Assembly (NCBI GenBank): GCA_900472485.1
Contig: UCII01000020.1
Location: forward strand, 22,766 to 86,765
Reading direction: 5' to 3'
Length of the DNA stretch: 64,000 bases
Source: Hyphomicrobiales bacterium
GTDB lineage: Bacteria > Pseudomonadota > Alphaproteobacteria > Rhizobiales > Rhizobiaceae
Shown one piece after another: positions 26,060-33,966 of this stretch. How positions within the stretch are numbered: the first letter of the stretch is position 1; every line of letters starts with the position of its first letter. The notes beneath the pieces were generated by a model, which saw only the letters and a list, made by a program, of their open reading frames with translations, ran no database searches and had not been told where the DNA came from. The position numbers were made by a program, and so were the translations under genes.

Positions 26060-26925
26060 CCGACAAGCCTTCCAACCACGTCACCATCGTCGAGATGGCG
26101 CCGCGCGACGGCCTGCAGAATGAGAAGCAGCAGGTCGATACCGAACGCAAGATCGAGTTGGTCGACCTGCTCTCCGATTGCGGTTTCGAGCGCATCGAGG
26201 TGACGAGTTTCGTTAGTCCAAAATGGGTGCCGCAGCTCGCCGATGCTGCCGATGTCATGACGGGCATAAGACGACATCCCGGTGTTCGTTACGCAGCGCT
26301 GGCACCCAACATGCAGGGCTTCGAGGCAGCCCTTGCCGCCGGCGCCGATGAAGTGGCGATCTTCGCCTCTGCCTCGGAAACCTTTTCCATGCGCAATATC
26401 AACTGCTCGATCGCCGAGAGCATCGAGCGCTTCCGGCCGGTGGCCGCTGCCAGCCGGGATCGCGGTGTCCCGTTGCGCGGCTATGTCAGCTGCGTCGTCG
26501 AATGCCCCTATGAAGGCGCGGTGCCGCCACAAAATGTCGTCAGCGTCGCCTGGCAATTGCGGGCACTTGGCTGCTACGAGATTAGCCTCGGCGACACGAT
26601 CGGCAAAGGCACGCCGGAGGCCGTCGACCGGATGCTTGCCGCAGTGCTGGGCGAGCTGCCCACGGCAGTCCTTGCCGGCCATTTTCATGACACGTCCGGA
26701 CGAGCGCTCGATAATATCGGCGTCGCGTTGGAGCGCGGCCTGCGGGTATTCGATGCGTCAGCGGGTGGCCTCGGCGGTTGCCCCTTCGCTCCCGGCGCCA
26801 AGGGCAATGTCGATACCGTTTCTGTTCAAGATTATCTATCGGTGCGGGGTTTTGAGACTGGTCTCGACCAGGACAAGCTTGCGGCCGCCGCCGCCTTCGC
26901 CCGCAGCCTCAGGAGTACCGCATGA
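26056..26925 (+). CDS. Hydroxymethylglutaryl-CoA lyase
   Basis: A 289-residue DRE-TIM metallolyase that splits 3-hydroxy-3-methylglutaryl-CoA into acetoacetate and acetyl-CoA, the last leucine step. Signatures: VEMAPRDGLQNEK (substrate/metal loop with Arg and Asp), EVTSFVSPKWVPQ, the metal histidines in LAGHFHDTSG and the catalytic cysteine loop GGLGGCPFAPGAKGNV. Overlaps mccA and the following hydratase gene by four bases (ATGA) on both sides, indicating tight coupling. Confidence 0.95.
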   Translation: MTDKPSNHVTIVEMAPRDGLQNEKQQVDTERKIELVDLLSDCGFERIEVTSFVSPKWVPQLADAADVMTGIRRHPGVRYAALAPNMQGFEAALAAGADEVAIFASASETFSMRNINCSIAESIERFRPVAAASRDRGVPLRGYVSCVVECPYEGAVPPQNVVSVAWQLRALGCYEISLGDTIGKGTPEAVDRMLAAVLGELPTAVLAGHFHDTSGRALDNIGVALERGLRVFDASAGGLGGCPFAPGAKGNVDTVSVQDYLSVRGFETGLDQDKLAAAAAFARSLRSTA

Positions 26926-27710
26926 TATCGCAAACGATCCGCATCACCACAGACGAGCGCGGTGTCGCCTATCTGACGCTGACGCGCGCCGAAAAGCACA
27001 ATGCCCTTTCGGCTGAAATGATCGATGATTTGATGGTGGCTACAGAAGACCTTGCTCACGATAGGGCAGTCCGGGTCGTCGTGTTGACCGGCGAGGGCGC
27101 CAGTTTCTGTGCCGGCGGCGATCTCGGCTGGATGCGTGCCCAGTTCGATGCCGCGCGGGACGGGCGCATGGCCGAGGCGCGACGACTTGCCATGCTGTTC
27201 AAGACGCTGAACGAATTGCCGAAGCCGCTGATCGCACGCGTTCATGGCAATGCCTTTGGCGGCGGCATCGGCATCCTTAGCGTCTGCGATATGGTGATTG
27301 CGGCATCGACGGCCCGCTTCGGCCTCACGGAAGTACGCCTCGGCATCATCCCGGCCACGATCAGCCCCTATGTCGTCGCACGCATCGGCGAGACGAATGC
27401 CCGTCCGTTGTTTCTGTCTGGCAAAATCATCGATGCCTGGCAGGCACATGCTGCCGGCCTGCTGTCGCGGGTCGTGGCGGAGGAGGCGTTGGATGAAGCC
27501 GTGGAGGCGGAGGTTCGCCATTTTCTTGCGGCGTCACCACAGGCTGCCGCTCGTGCCAAGGCCCTGGCGCGTTCCGTAGGCAGGCCGATTACTGATAGCA
27601 TGATCGATCACGTCGTCGAGCAATTGGCCGATGCCTGGGAGACCGAGGAGGCGAAGGAAGGCATTACTGCCTTCTTCGAAAAACGGCAGCCGAACTGGCG
27701 ATCGGCCTAA
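26922..27710 (+). CDS. Enoyl-CoA hydratase, probably methylglutaconyl-CoA hydratase
   Basis: A 262-residue crotonase-fold enzyme. The oxyanion-hole segments SFCAGGDLGWM and ARVHGNAFGGGIGI and the acid/base region FGLTEVRLGIIPATI are seen. In the operon it most likely hydrates 3-methylglutaconyl-CoA to HMG-CoA (liuC/gnyH role), the only step not otherwise covered. Its start overlaps the lyase stop. Last gene of the operon; a dispersed palindromic repeat begins directly after its stop codon. Confidence 0.88.
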   Translation: MISQTIRITTDERGVAYLTLTRAEKHNALSAEMIDDLMVATEDLAHDRAVRVVVLTGEGASFCAGGDLGWMRAQFDAARDGRMAEARRLAMLFKTLNELPKPLIARVHGNAFGGGIGILSVCDMVIAASTARFGLTEVRLGIIPATISPYVVARIGETNARPLFLSGKIIDAWQAHAAGLLSRVVAEEALDEAVEAEVRHFLAASPQAAARAKALARSVGRPITDSMIDHVVEQLADAWETEEAKEGITAFFEKRQPNWRSA

Positions 27711-27812
27711 TGCATGTCGCGCAAAAGTGTTCCGCGGTTTTGCGACAACGACATGCGCAAAATCAAAGACCTAAAGCGCAAGAAGCGAAGCTGAAAGATC
27801 GCGATGCACTTT
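27711..27812. repeat. Dispersed rhizobial palindromic repeat after the leucine operon
   Basis: Starts at the base after the hydratase stop. Outer arms GCATGTCG (27712-27719) and CGACATGC, with inner arms GCAAAA and TTTTGC around TTCCGCGG-type sequence, then AAAATCAAAGACCTAAAGCGC. This sequence class is familiar from many rhizobial intergenic regions. Its core (GCAAAAGTGT..CGGTTTTGCG) resembles the GGAAAAGTGCGCAGCGGTTTTCCG core of the repeats at 61421 and 63977. It may serve as the 3' end structure of the operon. Confidence 0.75.
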
Positions 27813-29181
27813 AGGCGAGCCTGTTGTTTTCAATAGTCAACTGCGGGAACTGCGTGCTTCCCTTAATGAGATCGCCGGATGCCGGCTTGTCCCAGCGAAA
27901 GCCCATGATCGCGGCTTGCCGCATCTCCTGAAAGAGATTGCCGGCAATCACCGCCGAGCCGGCACCATCCGCAACCGAGACGACGCAGCCGATGCCGGCA
28001 TGTCTGACGATATTGCCGGTCGCGACGACATTGCGGAGATATTGCCCCCAGCCGAGCCGCATGCCCCAGAGCGGCGCATTCTCGATGACGTTATCGGCAA
28101 CAAGCGTATCGGCTTCTGCCAGGATACCGATACCGAAGCCGCCATCCTGCGCATAGGGTGCCGTCAGCGACAGGTTGCGGATGACATTGCCCGTTACCGA
28201 GGCGAGCCTTCCACCCTTGTCGAAATTGGTAACCGAGATGCCGTTCGTTGCGCCATCGACAAGGTTGTTGCTGATCGTGGCGCCGACGAATTCGAATTCG
28301 CAGTAGATGGCCGTTTCGCCGGAGCGCAGGCACTGATTGTTCGAGATCTGCACATTCGATGCCGAGTTGGCACGGATGGCGGTGAAGGTGCAGTCGGTGA
28401 TCTGATTGCCCGAAACCGTGACGCCATCGGCGCGGAAGACGTTGATGCCATTGCCGTTCTGGCCGGTGCCGCCGCCGTTGGCGCGGATGCGAGCAATGCG
28501 GTTGTTGGTGACGCTGCTGCCATCCTCGGCCTTGTCCCAGCGATGGATGAGGATACCGCCATTGCCGCAATCCTCGACGCGATTGCCTGTCGCCGTCAAT
28601 CCGGTTGACTGGACGGAATAGATGCCGGCTTCCGCCGCGCCGGAGATGCGGCTGCGCTCGATGCGGCCGCCGCAGCGCTCAAGCTGCAGAGCATGCTTGC
28701 GGCTGCCGGTAACTTCGCAATTGTCGATCAGCACCTCGTCGACACCGGTAAATTGCAGGAGGCCGCCGGCATAATCGGCGAGCCAGCGATTGCCGCCATC
28801 GAGCACAAGGCCGGAAAGCTCGATACGCCTGGCCTTGTCGGCATTCATCAGATGGCCGTCGCCGCTATAGATCAGCCGCGACGCACCGGGGACGCCCGTG
28901 ATGCGGGTATTATCCGGCAGCGTCAGGTTGGAAATATTGTAGGTGCCTGGCGGCAGGAAGAGCGGCATGTTGGTGTGCGCCGCATTGTCGATCATCGCCT
29001 GCAGCTTGCCGCTCTTGAAGTCGCTGGCGCCCGGTGTCGTCTTAAGCGCAACGGCGTCGATCGGCCCGCGTAGCTCGGCACCGGCCATCTTGGCCAGCGG
29101 CGCGGCGAAAACGCGCGGCGTAAGCAGGCCGGCCGCCGCCGAGGCGGCGAGGGAAGCGACGAAGGTGCGGCGTTGGATCAT
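27811..29181 (-). CDS. Tat-exported right-handed beta-helix protein (TIGR03808-like)
   Basis: A 456-residue protein with a Tat signal (MIQRRTFVASLAASAAAGLL, cleavage probably after VFA) followed by repeated short units rich in Asn and Gly (for example GNRVEDCGNGGILI, GNQITDCTFTAI, GNVIRNLSLTAP) that read as a parallel beta-helix of the NosD/pectate-lyase type. It matches the description of TIGR03808 Tat-translocated repetitive proteins seen in Rhizobiales. Function is unknown; carbohydrate binding or cleavage at the cell surface is possible. Start at ATG 29181, with GAGCTCG upstream, is fixed by the twin-arginine motif. Convergent with the leucine operon. Confidence 0.85.
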   Translation of the reverse strand: MIQRRTFVASLAASAAAGLLTPRVFAAPLAKMAGAELRGPIDAVALKTTPGASDFKSGKLQAMIDNAAHTNMPLFLPPGTYNISNLTLPDNTRITGVPGASRLIYSGDGHLMNADKARRIELSGLVLDGGNRWLADYAGGLLQFTGVDEVLIDNCEVTGSRKHALQLERCGGRIERSRISGAAEAGIYSVQSTGLTATGNRVEDCGNGGILIHRWDKAEDGSSVTNNRIARIRANGGGTGQNGNGINVFRADGVTVSGNQITDCTFTAIRANSASNVQISNNQCLRSGETAIYCEFEFVGATISNNLVDGATNGISVTNFDKGGRLASVTGNVIRNLSLTAPYAQDGGFGIGILAEADTLVADNVIENAPLWGMRLGWGQYLRNVVATGNIVRHAGIGCVVSVADGAGSAVIAGNLFQEMRQAAIMGFRWDKPASGDLIKGSTQFPQLTIENNRLA

Positions 29182-29388
29182 TGCGAGCTCCTGGAACGTC
29201 GCTCCCGAAGCAGAAATCGTGCCAGGCCTGTCTGTGCCGTTTTGATACAGCGGCCGCTCGTCAAACACTTTCGATCGGCCAAGAGCCTCGACCTCTTTCT
29301 ATTTCATTTACCAGTCCCGTACAGGCGATGACCCGCACCTAATCCATTTGCGCTAGGGGCGACTCGCCGCGCATGTTATCCCTGCCGC

Positions 29389-30123
29389 ATGCGGATCGCG
29401 GCCTTTCAACGTCTGGCACTTTTCGACGCCGTCGAGCAGGCAGCCGAGGTTTTGGCACGCGATCTCGCTTGGGCGGAAGCTGAAGGCATCGATCTCGCAC
29501 TCTTTCCGGAATGCTATCTGCAGGGGCACAGCTATAACGAAGCCATCGCCAGACGCCGCGCGCTCTCCCTTGACGATCCCGGGTTGAATGCACTTGTCGC
29601 TCGTTTCGCCTCGGGCAAGACGACAGCGATCATTGGCTTCTTCGAGAAGAGGGGCGATGCGCTCCACAACAGCGCCATGGTCGTCAAATCCGGCCGGATA
29701 GCCGGGGTCTATGCCAAGGCTCATCCGCTCGAAAGCGGCTGCACGCCCGGAAGGGATTTTCCGGTCTGGCAGGAGGGCAATTGGCGTTTCGGCATCAATA
29801 TCTGCGCCGATCTCCGATATCCCTACACGTCGGCCCGTCTGGCTAAACAGGGAGCGGGCCTCATCTGCAATCCCATCAATCTGATGCTGCGACCCCACAA
29901 GGCCGAGAAATGGCACAGGCCGGGCATTTCCGGCTTACAGATATGCGCCAAGCATACGGGATGCTGGGTCATGGCGTCCGATGTAGTCGGAAGCAACGAG
30001 GATGGCTGGGTGAGCTATGGTACGAGTGCAATCGTCGATCCGAGCGGCGTCGTCGTGGCAAAGGCCAAGCCGCATAGCGAGGATGTCCTCGTCTTCGATC
30101 TGCCGGATCGGCAACCCGAATGA
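29389..30123 (+). CDS. Carbon-nitrogen hydrolase (nitrilase superfamily)
   Basis: A 244-residue enzyme with the complete nitrilase catalytic set: Glu41 in LFPE, Lys110 in YAKAHP and Cys139 in NICADLRYP. It hydrolyses or transfers acyl groups of amides or nitriles; the substrate cannot be told. Length and motifs fit small amidase-type members rather than true nitrilases. It stands alone, 65 bases before the exonuclease gene on the same strand, with no obvious functional link. Confidence 0.88.
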   Translation: MRIAAFQRLALFDAVEQAAEVLARDLAWAEAEGIDLALFPECYLQGHSYNEAIARRRALSLDDPGLNALVARFASGKTTAIIGFFEKRGDALHNSAMVVKSGRIAGVYAKAHPLESGCTPGRDFPVWQEGNWRFGINICADLRYPYTSARLAKQGAGLICNPINLMLRPHKAEKWHRPGISGLQICAKHTGCWVMASDVVGSNEDGWVSYGTSAIVDPSGVVVAKAKPHSEDVLVFDLPDRQPE

Positions 30124-30188
30124 CGATTCGCTCAAAAAGCTGCTGTCGTCGCTACCTAATCGTGCAAATCGCGCTATCCTCATAAGTC

Positions 30189-31199
30189 ATGAGACCCGAT
30201 CAACTGCTTTATCCGGCGCCCGAGGGCCTGTTCTGCCCGATCGGCGGCTTCTATATCGATCCCGTACAGCCGGTCGAGCGAGCGCTCGTTACGCATGGTC
30301 ATTCCGATCATGCCCGCTCCGGCCATGCCCATGTGCTCGCCACCCGCCAGACACTCGATATCATGCGTATTCGTTACGGCGATGATTTTGCCGGCTCGGA
30401 GCAAGCAGTCACTTTCGGCGAGGAGGTGACGATCAATGGCGTAAAGGTGCGGTTCCATCCTGCCGGTCACGTCCTTGGCTCCGCTCAAATCGCAGTGGAG
30501 AAGGATGGGCTGCGCATCGTCGTCTCAGGTGATTACAAGCGCCGGCCGGACCCGACCTGTGAAGCCTATGTGCCGGTCCCCTGTGATGTCTTCATCACCG
30601 AGGCGACCTTCGGTCTGCCGGTCTTCCATCATCCCGATCCGATGGCCGAGACACGCAAGCTCCTGGGTTCGCTTCGCCAGTTTCCGGAACGAACGCATCT
30701 GATCGGCGCCTATGCGCTCGGCAAGGCGCAGCGAGTCATCCGTCTGCTGCGCGATGCCGGATATGACAAGCCGATCTATATCCATGGCGCATTGGAAACT
30801 CTCTGCGATTATTATGTCAGCCAGGGCATCGCGCTTGGCGAACTCAAGCCGGCCACCCTCGAAAGCCGCGATCAGTCGATCTTCCATGGCGCCGTGGTCG
30901 TCGGCCCGCCCTCCGCTTTCCAGGATCGCTGGGCGAGGCGGTTCCATGATCCGCTGCCAGCTTTCGCCTCCGGCTGGATGATGGTGCGCCAGCGCGCCAA
31001 GCAGCTCGGTGTCGAGCTGCCGCTGGTCATCTCCGATCATTGCGACTGGCCGGAGCTGACGGAGACGATCTCCGATCTGAAGCCGAGCGAAGTCTGGGTC
31101 ACCCACGGCCGCGAAGAGGCGCTGGTGCGCTGGTGCGAGCTGCAGGGCATCGCCGCCAAGCCGCTGCATCTCATCGGCTATGAAGACGAGGGCGATTGA
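30189..31199 (+). CDS. Ligase-associated DNA exonuclease (metallo-beta-lactamase/beta-CASP fold)
   Basis: A 336-residue member of the COG1236 group (TIGR04122-like). The metal site is represented by THGHSDHARSGH near residue 38, HPAGHVLGSAQI near residue 96 and SGDYKRRPDPTC near residue 117; the beta-CASP part contains ALGKAQRVIRLL and the C-terminal SDHCDWPELTETI. These proteins work with an adjacent ATP-dependent DNA ligase in DNA repair. Its stop overlaps the ligase start as TGATG, indicating coupled translation. Confidence 0.88.
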   Translation: MRPDQLLYPAPEGLFCPIGGFYIDPVQPVERALVTHGHSDHARSGHAHVLATRQTLDIMRIRYGDDFAGSEQAVTFGEEVTINGVKVRFHPAGHVLGSAQIAVEKDGLRIVVSGDYKRRPDPTCEAYVPVPCDVFITEATFGLPVFHHPDPMAETRKLLGSLRQFPERTHLIGAYALGKAQRVIRLLRDAGYDKPIYIHGALETLCDYYVSQGIALGELKPATLESRDQSIFHGAVVVGPPSAFQDRWARRFHDPLPAFASGWMMVRQRAKQLGVELPLVISDHCDWPELTETISDLKPSEVWVTHGREEALVRWCELQGIAAKPLHLIGYEDEGD

Positions 31200-32836
31200 T
31201 GAAAGCCTTTGCCGACCTTCTCGACCGCCTGGTGCTGACGCCGAGCCGCAATGGTAAGCTGAAGCTGCTGACCGATTATTTTCGCGATACGCCCGATCCC
31301 GACCGTGGCTATGGTCTGGCCGCCATTGCCGGCACGCTCGAGGTGCGCAACGTCAAGCCCGCCATGCTGCGCGAGCTTGTTCTCGAACGTATGGACGAGG
31401 TGCTGTTCCGCTACTCCTACGATTATGTCGGTGATCTCGCCGAAACGATCTCGCTGGTATGGGACAAGGAGAGCGACATCGAGCGCCCTGCCGGCGAGCA
31501 GCCGAAACTCGGCGAAGTCGTCCGCAGCATGAACGCGCTAGGGCGGACCGAAGTGCGCAGTTTCGTGCGCGATCTGCTCGACCGATTGGATACTTCGGGC
31601 CGCTTTGCCTTCCTGAAGCTTGCGACCGGCGCCATGCGCATCGGTGTTTCCGCCCGGCTTGCCAAGCAGGCGCTGGCTGAGATGAGCGGCAAGGATGTAA
31701 CGGAAATCGAGACGTTGTGGCATGGCCTGCAACCGCCCTATGAAAGCCTGTTCCACTGGCTTGAGGGCAAAGGCGAGAAGCCGATTCTGGCGACGCCCGC
31801 GATCTTCCATTCCGTCATGCTCGCCAATCCCGTCGAGCCGGGCGATCTCGATGGGCTCGACCCCCACGATTTCGCCGCTGAATGGAAATGGGATGGCATC
31901 CGCGTCCAGCTTTCACGCTCCGGGGAGACGAGCAAACTCTATTCTCGCTCCGGCGATGACATATCCGGCGCCTTTCCCGACGTTGTGGACGCCATGAACT
32001 TCGAGGGCGTCATGGACGGGGAGCTGCTGGTTGGCGGCACCGTGCGATCCAACAGCCCGACACGCAGCTTTTCAGATTTGCAGCAGCGTCTGAACCGTAA
32101 GACTGTGACTTCGAAGATGCTGGACGAGTTTCCCGCCTTCATCCGCGCCTACGATCTTCTCTTTGATGGCGCGGAGGACGTGCGCGCCCGTGGCTTCCTC
32201 GATCGGCGCGAGCGACTGACGGAGATCATCGATGCCGCCCCGCATGATCGTTTCGATCTATCGCCGCTCGTCGATTTCACCTCGTGGGAGGAGCTTGACC
32301 GGTTGCGCTCTTCGCCGCCCGATCCTGTCATCGAAGGCGTGATGATCAAGCGCAGGGACAGCGCCTATCTCGCCGGCCGGGCCAAAGGCCCCTGGTTCAA
32401 GTGGAAGCGCGATCCCTATAATGTCGATGCCGTGCTGATGTATGCGCAGCGCGGCCACGGCAAGCGCTCCAGCTACTATTCCGATTTCACCTTCGGCGTT
32501 TGGTCGATGACGCCTGAGGGCGAGCAGCTGGTTCCGGTCGGCAAGGCCTATTTCGGCTTTACTGACGCCGAACTGGAGGTGCTGGACAAGTTCGTGCGCA
32601 ACAATACGGTCGATCGTTTCGGCCCCGTGCGCGCCGTACGCGCCGATCGAGATTTTGGTTTCGTGCTCGAGGTTGCTTTCGAAGGGATCAATCGGTCCAG
32701 CCGCCACAAATCCGGCGTTGCCATGCGCTTTCCCCGCATTGCAAGGCTACGGCCAGACAAGCCGCCCTACGAGGCCGACAGGTTGGAAACTTTGATCGCG
32801 ATGATTGACGCCAAGGCTCCGGTTGTCGATGAATAG
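31199..32836 (+). CDS. ATP-dependent DNA ligase (repair type)
   Basis: A 545-residue ligase of the kind paired with the exonuclease above (TIGR04120-like). The adenylated lysine lies in EWKWDGIRVQL (motif I, about residue 225), followed by LYSRSGDDI, DGELLVG, EGVMIKRRDSAY and the C-terminal WFKWKRDP motif. An N-terminal helical DNA-binding domain covers about residues 1-200. It closes nicks using ATP. ATG 31199 overlaps the exonuclease stop. The helicase and phosphoesterase that complete this repair cassette in other bacteria are not beside it. Confidence 0.93.
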   Translation: MKAFADLLDRLVLTPSRNGKLKLLTDYFRDTPDPDRGYGLAAIAGTLEVRNVKPAMLRELVLERMDEVLFRYSYDYVGDLAETISLVWDKESDIERPAGEQPKLGEVVRSMNALGRTEVRSFVRDLLDRLDTSGRFAFLKLATGAMRIGVSARLAKQALAEMSGKDVTEIETLWHGLQPPYESLFHWLEGKGEKPILATPAIFHSVMLANPVEPGDLDGLDPHDFAAEWKWDGIRVQLSRSGETSKLYSRSGDDISGAFPDVVDAMNFEGVMDGELLVGGTVRSNSPTRSFSDLQQRLNRKTVTSKMLDEFPAFIRAYDLLFDGAEDVRARGFLDRRERLTEIIDAAPHDRFDLSPLVDFTSWEELDRLRSSPPDPVIEGVMIKRRDSAYLAGRAKGPWFKWKRDPYNVDAVLMYAQRGHGKRSSYYSDFTFGVWSMTPEGEQLVPVGKAYFGFTDAELEVLDKFVRNNTVDRFGPVRAVRADRDFGFVLEVAFEGINRSSRHKSGVAMRFPRIARLRPDKPPYEADRLETLIAMIDAKAPVVDE

Positions 32837-32925
32837 GCGAGGGCGATTCCTCACCACAAAGTGAGTTGGCCTTGCCTTTCAACCCGTGCAGATTTGCCCT
32901 GCGCCGGGACATTTAGACAGAGCTC

Positions 32926-33909
32926 ATGACCATGTCTGACGACAACGCATTTCGTCCCAATCGCCGCGGCGTTCTTACCGGCATCGCCATCACGCTTTTT
33001 GCGCCCTCCATCGTCCGGGCGGCTGATGACAGCACTACGGTCGGCAAGCCCTCTGAGACAAAGGCGATCGCCCGGAGTGATGAAAAGGCCGAGGATGCGC
33101 CGCCACAGCTTTCTGGTGACTATGCCAAGGAGCGTCATCTCTTTCGCACCGACCTTGTGAGCAAGGGGCCGGCTCCCGATATCTACGAACCGCTGGCGAC
33201 GCCATCGACCGCCGAACGGCTTTTCTATCGCAGCGGTGTCGGCGAAGAGCTGGAGCTCGTCGCCTGGGTTTCCCGCTACACACGCTCAGAGAAGCCGAAG
33301 CCGGCCGTGCTTTTCCTGCACGGCGGCAACGCCATCGGCCAGGGGCATTGGCAGCTGATGAAGCCCTATGTCGAGGCCGGCTATGTCGTCATGATCCCCT
33401 CCATGCGTGGGGAAAACGGCCAGAAGGGCAATTTTTCGGGTTTTTACGACGAAGTTGCCGATGTGCTGGCCGCGTCTAACCGGCTGCGGCATCTGCCTGG
33501 GGTTGATCCGCACCGCATGTTCCTGGCCGGACACAGCATCGGCGGTACGCTGGCCATGCTGGCAGCCATGTCGACCCATCGCTTCCGGGCGGTCGCGCCG
33601 ATATCAGGCAATCCGGATGCCTATGCCTTCTTTGGTCGCTATCCGCAGGACATCCGATTCAACACCAGGAACCCGCGCGAATACCAGATGCGCTCGCCTC
33701 TCTGCTATGCGCACAGCTTCAAGAGCCCTGTAAAGCTGTTCCACGGGACCGAAGAGGCGCATTTCGATTCGCGCTTGGCATTGCTTTCGAAGCGGGCGAC
33801 AGCAGCAGGCGTGAAAATGGAAATGGCGACCGTGCCGGGCAGCCACAATTCGGCTTTGCCGGGCGAAATCGCTCAAAGTATCGAGTTCTTTAAGAGCGTG
33901 GCCGTCTAG
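32926..33909 (+). CDS. Exported alpha/beta hydrolase
   Basis: A 327-residue hydrolase with a twin-arginine-like signal (PNRRGVLTGIAITLFAPSIVRA) and a dienelactone-hydrolase/prolyl-oligopeptidase type core. The nucleophile elbow is GHSIGG near residue 205, preceded by VLFLHGGNAIGQG (oxyanion region) and followed by the histidine in PGSHNSALP. An acidic residue in FHGTEEAHFD likely completes the triad. It probably acts in the periplasm on an ester or peptide. ATG 32926 is used; ATG 32932 two codons later is possible. Isolated gene. Confidence 0.82.
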   Translation: MTMSDDNAFRPNRRGVLTGIAITLFAPSIVRAADDSTTVGKPSETKAIARSDEKAEDAPPQLSGDYAKERHLFRTDLVSKGPAPDIYEPLATPSTAERLFYRSGVGEELELVAWVSRYTRSEKPKPAVLFLHGGNAIGQGHWQLMKPYVEAGYVVMIPSMRGENGQKGNFSGFYDEVADVLAASNRLRHLPGVDPHRMFLAGHSIGGTLAMLAAMSTHRFRAVAPISGNPDAYAFFGRYPQDIRFNTRNPREYQMRSPLCYAHSFKSPVKLFHGTEEAHFDSRLALLSKRATAAGVKMEMATVPGSHNSALPGEIAQSIEFFKSVAV

Positions 33910-33922
33910 ACCAGCTCCCGTA

Positions 33923-33954
33923 AGAGCGGCACCGGAGATAAGCCGCACCGCTCT
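33923..33954. terminator. Possible hairpin terminator between convergent genes
   Basis: Seven-base arms AGAGCGG (33923-33929) and CCGCTCT (33948-33954) with an 18-base loop, between the hydrolase and the convergent mutase gene. No T-run; a weak call. Confidence 0.35.
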
Positions 33955-33966
33955 GCTAGTCGGTGC

